This document shows, in pieces, positions 6,534 through 12,808 of a stretch of 17,537 nt of DNA (positions within the stretch are counted from its first letter, which is position 1; every line of letters begins with the position of its first letter). The stretch lies in contig JALTCK010000142.1 of the NCBI GenBank assembly GCA_027074805.1, positions 1 to 17,537 of the forward strand. The letters run 5' to 3'. A program made the translations under genes and the position numbers. The DNA is from Thermococcus sp. (GTDB lineage: Archaea > Methanobacteriota_B > Thermococci > Thermococcales > Thermococcaceae). The notes beneath the pieces were generated by a model, which was not told the origin of the DNA, did no database searches, and worked only from the letters and a program-made list of their open reading frames with translations.

Positions 6534-7261
6534 TTGCCGTTTCCATTCTTTTCAACGAGCCTTCTGAGGCTGGTTATTAGTTCTGTCTCACTATCGGCCC
6601 TCGAGATTACTAGGGGAACCCTCTCCCTCTCTGCCAGTTTAACGGCAAGCTCATCGAGCTTTTTGACTCCGTGAAGAACAACGACGGCCGGTTTAAGGCC
6701 CTGGACGCGAACAGCGATCATAGGGCTCCTGCCAGTTGTTACCTTCGTGAAAACGAGTGCCCTTTCTGTAGTCCAGCCATAGAGCTTGAGGAACTCTTCA
6801 CTACTCATTTCTAGGATGGCCCGTATGCTATCAACGACTGTGTACCCGTATATTTTCCGATCTACAAGGTGCATGTTGGCAACGACTTCCCCTTTCACGG
6901 CATCAACGACCTCTTTTATCGTCAGCGGGAGCGTAAACTCACGGATGTCGAGAATAGCGTTGGTAGGGAGTTCGCCCTCTATCGTTTTGCTGAAGGCTCT
7001 GATAACATTCCCTCCGCGCTTCTCGTCTATGTTAAGAAGGGCCTCCACAAACTTACGAATCGTCGAAGCGCCAGGGCTCTTTCTCCTCCCGCCCTCATAG
7101 TCACTTATAACAGAAGAAGAGACGCCAAGGTGCTCGGCAAGCTCAGTCTGACTAATTCCGAAGATTTCACGCCACTTTCTCATCGTCTTGCCGGGGTCGG
7201 AGGAGAGGGTAATTTCACCTGCTATGCGCTTTGCAAGGGCCTCTTTTTCCTTTTCTAACAT
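6530..7261 (-). CDS. XRE-type HTH transcriptional regulator (COG1709-like)
   Basis: A 243-residue regulator. Residues about 26-75 form an XRE/Cro-type helix-turn-helix (MRKWREIFGISQTELAEHLGVSSSV.. split by the turn, then ISDYEGGRRKSPG). A C-terminal domain of about 150 residues, with LPLTIKEVVDAV, GYTVVDSIRAI and ALVFTKVTTGRSPMIAVRVQG, is shared by archaeal predicted regulators of COG1709. The ligand and targets are unknown. I chose ATG 7261 rather than the upstream in-frame start, because an AGCTTATAAT promoter element lies about 25-30 bases upstream (leaderless transcript) and the HTH family begins near MLEKEKEALAKRI; the extra 33 N-terminal residues of the longer frame look non-coding. It converges on the phosphopantothenate synthetase gene with overlapping stops. 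Confidence 0.87.
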   Translation of the reverse strand: MLEKEKEALAKRIAGEITLSSDPGKTMRKWREIFGISQTELAEHLGVSSSVISDYEGGRRKSPGASTIRKFVEALLNIDEKRGGNVIRAFSKTIEGELPTNAILDIREFTLPLTIKEVVDAVKGEVVANMHLVDRKIYGYTVVDSIRAILEMSSEEFLKLYGWTTERALVFTKVTTGRSPMIAVRVQGLKPAVVVLHGVKKLDELAVKLAERERVPLVISRADSETELITSLRRLVEKNGNGN

Positions 7262-7427
7262 GTATTCAACTGCTCCAAACTCATTATAAGCTTTTCGGCA
7301 ATTGTGGAAAGGAGGTGCGGCAAAACTTTTAGTCTTGGTCATGAATTTGGATTCTACCACAGGTTCAAACTCATGCAGAACGCCAGTAAAATATAAACCG
7401 CTCTTTCACGGCTCCAGGAAACTGTTG

Positions 7428-7505
7428 TGGTGCGGTGGCCGGGATTTGAACCCGGGTCACCGGCTTGGAAGGCCGGTGTCCTAGACCAGGCTAGACTACC
7501 ACCGC
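7428..7505 (-). tRNA. tRNA-Gly (TCC)
   Basis: On the reverse strand the acceptor stem GCGGTGG pairs with CCACCGC, followed by discriminator A and encoded CCA. The anticodon stem CCGGC/GCCGG encloses loop CTTCCAA, giving anticodon TCC. The T arm has GGGTTCAAATCCC. No intron is seen. It lies 12 bases downstream of tRNA-Phe and is probably co-transcribed with it. Confidence 0.95.
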
Positions 7506-7517
7506 ATTGCGAGAAAG

Positions 7518-7594
7518 TGGTGGGGCGAGGGGGATTTGAACCCCCGACACCCGGATCTTCAGTCCGGCGCTCTCCCAGGCTGAGCTACCGCCCC
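7518..7594 (-). tRNA. tRNA-Phe (GAA)
   Basis: On the reverse strand the acceptor GGGGCGG pairs with TCGCCCC (one G-T pair), with discriminator A and encoded CCA. Anticodon loop CTGAAGA gives GAA. The T arm is GGGGG-TTCAAAT-CCCCC. It is the upstream member of a two-tRNA unit. Confidence 0.95.
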
Positions 7595-7870
7595 ACGCTC
7601 AAAGATAAGGGAAAGATCCAAATTTATAAACCTTGCGGTGAGCCCCACCCATCATTCTGCCCTCAGAACCAAACAGTGGGCATTATTTCTTACAGCAAAC
7701 CTTAGGATCTCTAGGACCCTCCAGTTAATTTCCAGACAAACTAAGCATCAAGCCGTTTATTATGTCCACCAAGGTTTCCGGGTGTGGATAACCGTGGGTT
7801 GCTCCTTACTTACAATAAGATACGCCCTGTCTTGGTTTGCCCAGAAAATGAAGAAAAAAGAGAACATGGT
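7595..7870. other. Spacer between tRNA-Phe and queC
   Basis: I find no convincing gene here. TTTATAAA at 7623-7630, read on the reverse strand, is the promoter of the tRNA-Phe/tRNA-Gly unit, about 32 bases before the tRNA-Phe 5' end. The rest is AT-rich queC downstream sequence, with no clear hairpin or repeat. Confidence 0.6.
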
Positions 7871-8590
7871 TCAGAGCTTTGGTGCAACCGCATAAATCGT
7901 TCTATCCTCACCTATTCCTTCGATGAGACCGCGGTGCCTCCTCACACAGCTCTCACACTCGCCGCAGTGTATCGGCTTCCCCTCTTCTGTGAAGCCCTTC
8001 GGCATGTAGCAGGAGTTGGAGTACTCGTACTTCGCGTCCAGCCCCTTCAAAAGTTTCGCAATGCCCTTCTTATCGAGATCTATGAGAGGGGCAACGACCC
8101 TCACTTCCGCCATCGTGCCGTAGCGGAGCATCTCGTTCATCTTCTCCACGAACTCGGGCGTATTGTCCGGGAAGGTGGCTCCTTCCTCGGCGTTGAAGCC
8201 CACTATGATGTCCCCGCCCCCGAGGGCATCGAGGAGCGAAGCGGCGACCGCTATTAGAACTACGTTACGAGCGGGAACCCAGACGCTCTTCGCGGTCTCC
8301 TGCGCAACGCTCATGTCTTCCAGTTCCTCAGCAGAGACCTTCGGCGTTTCGCCGCCGACTAATGTGGTTCCCCTCAGCTTTGAGAACTCCTCGAGGAAGT
8401 CAAGCCTCACAATCTTCAGCGGGACGTCCAGCTCCTTCGAGAAGAACTCCGCTACTCTGTTAGTTACCTTCTCCTCATTGCTGCCGTAGTTGACGGTGAG
8501 CATTATAACCTCGTCGTAGTTCTTCTTCGCCCAGTAGAGGCAGGCCGTTGAGTCCAACCCACCGCTGAAGAGAACGACTGCGCGCTTCAT
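7871..8590 (-). CDS. queC: 7-cyano-7-deazaguanine synthase QueC
   Basis: A 239-residue QueC that makes preQ0 from 7-carboxy-7-deazaguanine, ammonia and ATP; in archaea preQ0 feeds archaeosine at tRNA position 15. The PP-loop ATPase motif SGGLDS is at residues 9-14, with GSNEEK, the WVPARN motif and GFNAEEGATFPDNTPEF further on. The C-terminal zinc site is complete: Cys194, Cys209, Cys212 and Cys215 (SCYMPKG...HCGECESC). The length is normal. Its ATG overlaps the vapC stop in ATGA, so it is translationally coupled to vapC and read from the vapB promoter. The ribosome binding site GGAGGTGG lies inside vapC. No other archaeosine gene is in the window. Confidence 0.96.
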   Translation of the reverse strand: MKRAVVLFSGGLDSTACLYWAKKNYDEVIMLTVNYGSNEEKVTNRVAEFFSKELDVPLKIVRLDFLEEFSKLRGTTLVGGETPKVSAEELEDMSVAQETAKSVWVPARNVVLIAVAASLLDALGGGDIIVGFNAEEGATFPDNTPEFVEKMNEMLRYGTMAEVRVVAPLIDLDKKGIAKLLKGLDAKYEYSNSCYMPKGFTEEGKPIHCGECESCVRRHRGLIEGIGEDRTIYAVAPKL

Positions 8591-8991
8591 TCAACCACCT
8601 CCGGGAGCAGTTTGACGTTAAGTTTCCTCGCACGGCTTCTAAGCTTTTTGTCATAGGTCGCGAGGGTTCCAGTTTCTCTGGCTATCGCGAGGATCACGGA
8701 GTCAATATAATGCCTCAAGCTGAGGCTCTGTAGAAGGTTAAGGCCCTCGAGGAGGTACCCCCTGTCATCCACAAGAGAGGCCCTTGGATCAAAGAGTATC
8801 TGCTCGACGAGCTCTCTGGCTTCCTCATTGCTAAAGCCGAGCTTCTTGAAGTTCCAGACGGTCTCGTAAACCACTATCGTCGGCACGATCCATCGGTCGA
8901 TAGAGTGAATGAGCCCCATGGCGCTTCCGTGGTACTCGGAATCTTCAACCGCAGCATATATGAAGACGTTGGAGTCAATCACGGCTCCCAT
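8587..8991 (-). CDS. vapC: PIN-domain ribonuclease toxin VapC
   Basis: A 134-residue PIN-domain protein. The four acidic residues that bind metal in PIN nucleases are present: Asp6 (VIDSNVFIYA), Glu43 (VVYETVW), Asp97 (HYIDSVILA) and Asp114 (ATYDKKL), so it looks active. VapC toxins usually cleave tRNA or rRNA. Its ATG lies within the last codons of vapB (13-base overlap), behind a strong GGAGGAAA ribosome binding site, and its stop overlaps the queC start. This is the normal antitoxin-first arrangement, but with a housekeeping tRNA-modification gene attached. Confidence 0.92.
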   Translation of the reverse strand: MGAVIDSNVFIYAAVEDSEYHGSAMGLIHSIDRWIVPTIVVYETVWNFKKLGFSNEEARELVEQILFDPRASLVDDRGYLLEGLNLLQSLSLRHYIDSVILAIARETGTLATYDKKLRSRARKLNVKLLPEVVE

Positions 8992-9215
8992 GACATTTCC
9001 TCCTCCATGGCCTCCTCCGAGATCCTCTCAAGCTCTTCCGCGGTTAGCTTTCTCCCAAGCCTGAAGGTTTTCCACTTCTTCCTTGCCCTCTTGATGACTA
9101 TCTCGTCCCCCCTCAGCTCAACGGCCAAGTACTCGCCCTCCTTTATGCCGAGGGCCTTTCTTATCTCTGCGGGAATGGTTATCTGGTAGTTCCGAGTGAC
9201 CTTCGTGAGCGGCAT
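8979..9215 (-). CDS. vapB: AbrB/SpoVT-type antitoxin VapB
   Basis: A 78-residue antitoxin. Residues 4-43 form a swapped-hairpin AbrB DNA-binding domain (KVTRNYQITIPAEIRKALGI, then KEGEYLAVELRGDEIVIKRA). The acidic C-terminus (EELERISEEAMEEEMSWEP) should bind VapC. I chose ATG 9215, which follows GGTGG, over the upstream in-frame start; the extra residues of the longer frame would be read through the promoter palindrome. It is the first gene of vapB-vapC-queC and lies 49 bases downstream of pyrD on the same strand. Confidence 0.92.
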   Translation of the reverse strand: MPLTKVTRNYQITIPAEIRKALGIKEGEYLAVELRGDEIVIKRARKKWKTFRLGRKLTAEELERISEEAMEEEMSWEP

Positions 9216-9232
9216 AGTAGTCCACCAAAGTA

Positions 9233-9250
9233 TAGTAGGACTTCCTACTA
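9233..9250. promoter_or_regulatory. Palindromic operator of vapBC-queC
   Basis: TAGTAGGA-CT-TCCTACTA is a perfect 8+2+8 inverted repeat. On the reverse strand a BRE/TATA-like GAAAGGGTTATCTAG lies directly upstream, so the palindrome falls between TATA and the expected start site (about 9227), a classic repressor position. VapB-VapC complexes commonly repress their own promoter. A related half-site, CTACTAT, recurs at the vapB start codon. Confidence 0.6.
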
Positions 9251-9264
9251 GATAACCCTTTCGC

Positions 9265-10167
9265 TCACTCGAGGGCGAGGCCAACGATGTCTCTCACGCT
9301 CGAAAAGCCCTCCTTCTCGAGGTATCTTTCGACTCCCTCGTTTATCTCCCTGAAGGCCTTCCAGCCGCGGAGCGAGACGGCAGTGCCGATCTGCAAAGTG
9401 GAAGCTCCAGCCAAGAGGAACTCGACTGCATCCTGCCACGTGGTTATGCCGCCAATTCCAATGACTGGAATGTCAAGAGCCCTCGCAAGGTCGTAGACGG
9501 CCCTCAACGCGATAGGCTTGACCCCCGGCCCGGAGTAGCCTCCAACCCTGTTGCTCAGGATTGGCCTTCTCGCATAGACATCTATCGCTATCGCCTTCAG
9601 CGTGTTTATGGCCGAGACGGCATCGGCTCCCGCTTTCTCGGCGGCCAGCCCGAGCTTCGTTATGTCATCCGTGTTGGGGGTCAGCTTAGCTATCACAGGT
9701 TTATCGGTGGCCTCTTTGACGGCCTTGACGACTTCATGCACGTTCTCCGGCTTCTGGCCGATCTCCATACCGTAGCCCTTCGCGTGCGGGCAGCTGAGGT
9801 TCAGTTCGAAGGCATCGGCAACATCGCCCAGCTTCTCTGCCAGAAAGGCAAACTCCTCGACTGTGCCTCCGAAGATAGAAACGATGATCGGGAAGTCGAA
9901 GGTGTAGCCCTCCACCATCTCCAGAAAGCCCTTCCAGCCAGGATTTGGAAGGCCCATCGCGTTTATCAGCCCATAGGGAAGTTCAACTATAGTTGGGTTG
10001 TCGTAGCCCTTTCTAGGCTCTATCCCAATGGATTTTGTCACAACACCTCCCGCCCCTTCCTCATGAGCACGAATCCATTGTTCAGGCGTTTTATCGTTTA
10101 TCCCAGAAGCAAGAATGAGCGGGTTCTCGAACCTTATCCCGAAAAGCTCTACCTCAAGGCTTGCCAT
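9265..10167 (-). CDS. pyrD: Dihydroorotate dehydrogenase, catalytic subunit
   Basis: A 300-residue FMN enzyme that oxidises dihydroorotate to orotate in pyrimidine synthesis. The active-site base is Cys126 in ELNLSCPHAKG, the class 1 (1B-type) signature. FMN contacts include the N-terminal LILASGINDK, Lys161 (VIAKLTPN), GYSGPGVKPIALR, and GIGG at 237-240 with the final ALLAGAS..QIGTA-type phosphate loop. The long upstream extension of the frame runs into tRNA-Lys sequence and is rejected. ATG 10167 is preceded by GGTG and by a CTTAAAG element near 10200. The PyrK electron-transfer partner is not in the window; the Nfn-like small subunit belongs to the same superfamily but is paired with its own large subunit. 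Cytoplasmic. Confidence 0.95.
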   Translation of the reverse strand: MASLEVELFGIRFENPLILASGINDKTPEQWIRAHEEGAGGVVTKSIGIEPRKGYDNPTIVELPYGLINAMGLPNPGWKGFLEMVEGYTFDFPIIVSIFGGTVEEFAFLAEKLGDVADAFELNLSCPHAKGYGMEIGQKPENVHEVVKAVKEATDKPVIAKLTPNTDDITKLGLAAEKAGADAVSAINTLKAIAIDVYARRPILSNRVGGYSGPGVKPIALRAVYDLARALDIPVIGIGGITTWQDAVEFLLAGASTLQIGTAVSLRGWKAFREINEGVERYLEKEGFSSVRDIVGLALE

Positions 10168-10227
10168 TCTACAGCACCGTAGAGGGTAAGTATGGCACTT
10201 TAAGGGTTTTTGGTAGGTGGGGCAAAG

Positions 10228-10235
10228 CTTATAAG
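10228..10235 (+). promoter_or_regulatory. TATA box of tRNA-Lys
   Basis: CTTATAAG, preceded by GCAAAG, is centred about 28 bases before the tRNA-Lys 5' end, the normal archaeal distance. The divergent pyrD promoter lies just to its left. Confidence 0.6.
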
Positions 10236-10259
10236 ATGACTGCGAATTATCCATGCCGG

Positions 10260-10337
10260 GGGCCGGTAGCTCAGCCTGGTTAGAGCGCGGGGCTTTTAAC
10301 CCCGTGGCCGCGGGTTCGAATCCCGCCCGGCCCGCCA
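10260..10337 (+). tRNA. tRNA-Lys (TTT)
   Basis: Acceptor GGGCCGG pairs with CCGGCCC, followed by discriminator G and encoded CCA. Anticodon stem CGGGG/CCCCG encloses loop CTTTTAA, giving TTT. The D arm is TAGCTCAGCCTGGTTAGAGC and the T arm GGGTTCGAATCCC. No intron is seen. Confidence 0.96.
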
Positions 10338-10339
10338 CA

Positions 10340-10377
10340 GAAACTTTGCTAGCGCAAAGTTTCATCAAAAAGTTTTT
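10340..10377 (+). terminator. Hairpin and T-run after tRNA-Lys
   Basis: A perfect 10-bp inverted repeat, GAAACTTTGC-TAGC-GCAAAGTTTC (10340-10363), starts three bases after the tRNA CCA and is followed by AAAAAGTTTTT (10367-10377). It may help tRNA-Lys termination or processing. Its CTTTGC/GCAAAG core recurs at 10650-10664. Confidence 0.5.
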
Positions 10378-10464
10378 ACTGCCCAGAAGTGCCAGGGGGT
10401 TTTGTGTGCCTGTTTAATTGCAGTTCTATGAGTGGGGTTACTTATTAGTTGAGACCTCCAATCA

Positions 10465-10514
10465 GTTTCACCCTTATTGTTGGCGTCCGTTGGACGCCTT
10501 TTGAAGAGTGAAAC
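10465..10514. repeat. Nested hairpin, terminator-like
   Basis: Inner stem GGCGTCC (10482-10488) pairs with GGACGCC (10492-10498) around loop GTT and is followed by TTTT. An outer stem GTTTCAC (10465-10471) pairs with GTGAAAC (10508-10514). The GC-rich inner stem stands out against AT-rich surroundings, as structured RNAs do in hyperthermophiles. Confidence 0.5.
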
Positions 10515-10639
10515 ACTGCAAATCCAACGTTTTTGATGAAACCCTGATTCAAGAAGCCGTTAATCTCAAAGCACACAAGTTCAAAAAGGGCGTTCAAACA
10601 GTCAGAGTTTTTTGATGAAGCTTTTCGCCAGAAAAGTTT

Positions 10640-10688
10640 TTTGGTCAGGCTTTGCTTGGCAAAGGTTGATGGAGAAAGTTTGACCAAA
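10640..10688. repeat. Nested hairpin with tRNA-Lys-hairpin core
   Basis: An outer 8-bp stem TTTGGTCA/TGACCAAA encloses an inner stem CTTTGC-TTG-GCAAAG. The inner arms are the same sequence as the core of the hairpin directly after tRNA-Lys, 300 bases upstream, so the element is repeated within the spacer. Confidence 0.45.
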
Positions 10689-10737
10689 GTGGTTAACTCA
10701 CATACAATAATGAAACTCCGACGCCCGGCTCGAAAGG

Positions 10738-10745
10738 TTTATAAG
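10738..10745 (+). promoter_or_regulatory. TATA box of zinc-ribbon/EF-1beta operon
   Basis: TTTATAAG follows CGAAAGG (BRE-like). The expected start near 10770 gives a leader of about 35 bases that can form the hairpin over the ribosome binding site described separately. Confidence 0.6.
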
Positions 10746-10779
10746 CCAACTCCCTCAATGCCCTGCAGTGATTAAAAAC

Positions 10780-10796
10780 CACCTTTCTTGGAGGTG
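10780..10796 (+). promoter_or_regulatory. Hairpin over the ribosome binding site of the zinc-ribbon gene
   Basis: CACCT (10780-10784) pairs with AGGTG (10792-10796), which is most of the GGAGGTG ribosome binding site. AAA/TTT can extend the stem past one bulged C. This could tune translation of the first gene of the operon. Confidence 0.4.
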
Positions 10797-10802
10797 TTTG
10801 CA

Positions 10803-10982
10803 GTGGAAGCCAAGTTCGAGATACCGGTATGCACGTCATGCGGGAAGGAGATAACCCCACGGGAACACGCAACCCACTTCGTATGCCCGAACTGTGGCGA
10901 GGAGATAATCTGGCGCTGCGAAAGCTGCAGGGTCCTTAGTGTCCCCTACAAGTGTCCCAAGTGCGGTTGGGAAGGGCCGTGA
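10803..10982 (+). CDS. Small zinc-ribbon protein (HVO_2753 / COG2888 family)
   Basis: A 59-residue protein with four CxxC motifs: Cys10/13 (CTSCG), Cys28/31 (CPNCG), Cys39/42 (CESC) and Cys51/54 (CPKCG), enough for two zinc sites. It matches the archaeal HVO_2753-type zinc-finger family, also listed as a predicted zinc-ribbon RNA-binding protein linked to translation, and such genes are commonly found next to EF-1beta as here. The start is GTG 10803 with GGAGGTG 6 bases upstream; the earlier TTG in frame lies before the ribosome binding site and is rejected. It is the first gene of a two-gene operon. Exact molecular function is unknown. Confidence 0.92.
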   Translation: MEAKFEIPVCTSCGKEITPREHATHFVCPNCGEEIIWRCESCRVLSVPYKCPKCGWEGP

Positions 10983-11001
10983 AGCTTAGGAGGTGAAAAG
11001 A

Positions 11002-11277
11002 ATGGCTGATTTCAACCTTGTTGGCGTTATAAAGATCATGCCAACCGACCCGGAGGTTAACCTCGACGAGCTCGAGGAGAAGCTCAAGGCAGTTATTCCG
11101 GAGAAGTTTGGCCTCGCCAAGGTCGAGCGCGAGCCGATAGCCTTCGGTCTTGTCGCCCTCAAGTTCTACATCCTCGGTAGGGACGAGGAGGGCTACTCCT
11201 ACGACGAGGTCGCTGACCTCTTCAGGCAGGTCGAGAACGTCGAGAGTGCCGAAGTTGAGACCGTTTCGAGGATCTGA
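11002..11277 (+). CDS. ef1b: Translation elongation factor EF-1beta
   Basis: A 91-residue archaeal EF-1beta, the guanine nucleotide exchange factor for EF-1alpha. The sequence fits the family throughout: FNLVGVIKIMPTDPEVNLDE at the N-terminus, EREPIAFGLVALKFYILGRDEEG in the centre, and the exchange-domain end VENVESAEVETVSRI. The length is normal for the archaeal protein, which is just the exchange domain. I chose ATG 11002 (GGAGGTGA at 10989-10996) over an in-frame start three codons upstream. It lies 19 bases after the zinc-ribbon gene and is probably co-transcribed. A T/C-rich stretch follows the stop. Cytoplasmic. Confidence 0.96.
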   Translation: MADFNLVGVIKIMPTDPEVNLDELEEKLKAVIPEKFGLAKVEREPIAFGLVALKFYILGRDEEGYSYDEVADLFRQVENVESAEVETVSRI

Positions 11278-11285
11278 ATCCACGG

Positions 11286-11308
11286 CTTTCTTCTATTCTC
11301 CCTATTTA
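11286..11308 (+). terminator. T/C-rich termination region after EF-1beta
   Basis: CTTTCTTCTATTCTCCCTATTT shortly after the stop has the run of T-rich tracts typical of archaeal termination. No stable hairpin is seen. The rest of the spacer up to 11511 holds no gene I can support. Confidence 0.35.
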
Positions 11309-11511
11309 ACACTATTTTTGATGCCCCTCTTCGAGTGGTTGAGGTATGAAGGTTAGGTATGGCCCAAATCCCAATACCTTTTATCTTCCGACCAGAGGGA
11401 CCTAGTGACAGACACCGACGAAGTTTACAAATACGTGTGATTCGAGTAAAATGAAAGGGAAAACGGGGTAGAGACAGAAATTACGAAGGCATTAACCAGA
11501 AAAATGGAAGC

Positions 11512-12537
11512 CTAAACTCCCAAACTCAGGCTCAGCTTCGGCCTTTTCCATTCATCGAGAATCTCCATGAGCTCCTCGTTCTGGATCTTCCCGTAGAGCT
11601 CGTCAAAGCGCTTCTTCGCCCCATCGTCCCCGGTTTTCCAGCGGGCGAGTTCGGCTATAGCCTTAAAAAAGTCGGCTGTGTCATCCTCGAAGAGCACGGC
11701 AAAGCCATCCATGTTCCTGGCAACCACGTCGTAGGCACCCTCATTGAAGAGCCCCTCGATGAAGTCAACAAGCGTGTCAAAGACCAGACCGAATATATCG
11801 TCACTCACGTTGATGGCCTTGAGGAGAGCATCACGTAGAGCTTTGAAGGATTTATCGTATTCTCCCCTCCCGGCCCATATCTCGGCCTCTATGAGCTTCG
11901 CGTTTATCTCTATCTCGTTGTCTCTCGGGCTCCTGAGGATCTCGCGAATGAGCCCCTCAGCAGAGTCATAGTCACCGAGTTCATACTTGAAATGCGCTAA
12001 ATCGAGGAGGCTTATCATGTAGTTCTTCTCGTCCCTTATGCGCTCAAAAATCTCCCTCGCGCGCTCCATCAGCTCCATCGCCTTCTCGGTCTCGCCGAGT
12101 TCATCGTAGTTCACCGCTAGATTCGCGAGTGTCAGTGCTATCTCCCTCTCGTTCTTCAAAACATTCTCCTCGTGTTCGAGGAGTCTCTGATAAATTTCTA
12201 TAGCTTTCTCAGGCTTTCCAAAGTGTTCATATGCATCTGCTAAGTAGTAGAGGGCTGTGGCATATTCTTCTGGATCCTCTTTCTTCCTCTCAGTGACATT
12301 CCTGTAGAGCTCCATTGCGCTATCAATATCATCGAGGTGAGCGTAAACATGACTAATTTCGTGGAGCAGGTCATACGGGTTCTCACATTGAATGGCAACT
12401 TCTCCGAGGCGTTGGAGTTCCTTTATAAGCTCCTCTTCTGTTTCAATTGAATCCACGTAATCATCAAAAAGCTCTAAGAGTTTCTCACAATCTTTTTCAC
12501 CCAACGCTTTCTCCCACTCAGCTTTTATATCTGTCAT
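11512..12537 (-). CDS. Tetratricopeptide repeat protein
   Basis: A 341-residue acidic, soluble protein built of TPR-type helix pairs. Recognisable repeats are at about residues 57-84, 92-125 (ALYYLADAYEHFGKPEKAIEIY), 132-168 (LANLAVNYDELGETEKAMEL), 173-202 (LLDLAHFKYELGDYDSAEGL) and 210-240 (AEIWAGRGEYDKSFKAL), and the C-terminus continues as helices. There is no signal peptide, membrane segment or enzyme domain, so it is probably a protein-interaction scaffold with an unknown partner. ATG 12537 follows AGGTGGTG; the in-frame GTG three codons upstream lies inside the ribosome binding site. A CTTTTTAAC TATA element lies near 12570. The gene is divergent from nrdDG. Confidence 0.88.
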   Translation of the reverse strand: MTDIKAEWEKALGEKDCEKLLELFDDYVDSIETEEELIKELQRLGEVAIQCENPYDLLHEISHVYAHLDDIDSAMELYRNVTERKKEDPEEYATALYYLADAYEHFGKPEKAIEIYQRLLEHEENVLKNEREIALTLANLAVNYDELGETEKAMELMERAREIFERIRDEKNYMISLLDLAHFKYELGDYDSAEGLIREILRSPRDNEIEINAKLIEAEIWAGRGEYDKSFKALRDALLKAINVSDDIFGLVFDTLVDFIEGLFNEGAYDVVARNMDGFAVLFEDDTADFFKAIAELARWKTGDDGAKKRFDELYGKIQNEELMEILDEWKRPKLSLSLGV

Positions 12538-12551
12538 GAGCACCACCTGCC

Positions 12552-12565
12552 TTCGGTTCGCCGAA
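12552..12565. promoter_or_regulatory. Inverted repeat in the TPR gene leader
   Basis: TTCGG-TTCG-CCGAA is a 5-bp inverted repeat, and the overlapping GTTCGCCGAAC is an 11-base palindrome. On the TPR transcript it lies between the TATA element and the ribosome binding site, so it could be an operator or a small leader hairpin. Confidence 0.35.
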
Positions 12566-12633
12566 CGGGTTAAAAAGGTATAGTTGGCAGGTAATACACT
12601 ATCGCCAATTTTTAGCTAGTATTATGAACAGAC

Positions 12634-12647
12634 GACAAACGTTTGTC
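12634..12647. promoter_or_regulatory. 14-base palindrome between TPR gene and nrdD
   Basis: GACAAACGTTTGTC is a perfect palindrome in the 297-base region between the divergent TPR and nrdD genes. It is outside both likely core promoters, 67 bases upstream of the first nrdD palindrome. Confidence 0.4.
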
Positions 12648-12698
12648 AGTTTAACCCCCCGAGGTTATCTAGGTCGTCGTTTTGTTCGTCAGATTTTC

Positions 12699-12715
12699 AT
12701 GGATATTTTATCCAT
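12699..12715. promoter_or_regulatory. nrdD palindrome 1
   Basis: ATGGATATTTTATCCAT is a perfect 7+3+7 palindrome. It shares the form TGGATAWWWTATCCA with the second palindrome, whose centre lies 110 bases downstream. Confidence 0.6.
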
Positions 12716-12780
12716 TTTGTCCTCCGGGGAAACTCCACGCCCAAATGTTGGTGAACCGACCACATGTTCAAGGGGCAGGG

Positions 12781-12788
12781 TTATATTG
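12781..12788 (+). promoter_or_regulatory. TATA box of nrdDG
   Basis: TTATATTG lies 54 bases before the nrdD start codon. A transcription start about 26 bases downstream (near 12810) would coincide with palindrome 2. Confidence 0.45.
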
Positions 12789-12808
12789 TCTCTCCACAAT
12801 TCCCAGTA

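Larger units (their letters stand above)
10338..10802. other. Gene-free stretch rich in inverted repeats
   Basis: I see no convincing gene here; the one reverse-strand frame of about 80 codons has no ribosome binding site and runs across the hairpins. Structures present are the hairpin after tRNA-Lys; a nested hairpin at 10465-10514 (outer GTTTCAC/GTGAAAC, inner GGCGTCC-GTT-GGACGCC then TTTT); AAGCTTTT/AAAAGTTT at 10618-10639; and CTTTGC-TTG-GCAAAG (10650-10664) inside an 8-bp outer stem TTTGGTCA/TGACCAAA (10640-10647 with 10681-10688). TTTTTGATGAARC occurs three times: inverted near 10360-10372, direct near 10530-10541, and direct near 10610-10621. The right end holds the promoter of the zinc-ribbon/EF-1beta operon. 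Confidence 0.6.

Noticed and set aside
10168..10368. N-terminal extension of pyrD by 67 codons.
   Set aside because: It would be translated from the antisense of tRNA-Lys; the normal PyrD N-terminus starts at 10167.
10445..10687. An 80-codon reverse-strand frame in the spacer after tRNA-Lys.
   Set aside because: It runs through several inverted repeats, has no ribosome binding site, and its protein resembles no family.
10529..10690. TGATGA motifs after tRNA-Lys considered as a second C/D box sRNA.
   Set aside because: No D' or D box (CTGA) occurs at workable spacing after them on either strand.
11346..11439. Two short in-frame stretches (MKVRYGPNPNTFYLPTRGT and, in another frame, LVTDTDEVYKYV) after EF-1beta that could be a frameshifted small gene.
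   Set aside because: Only about 30 codons in total, no good ribosome binding site, no recognised family; it could be chance or a decayed fragment.
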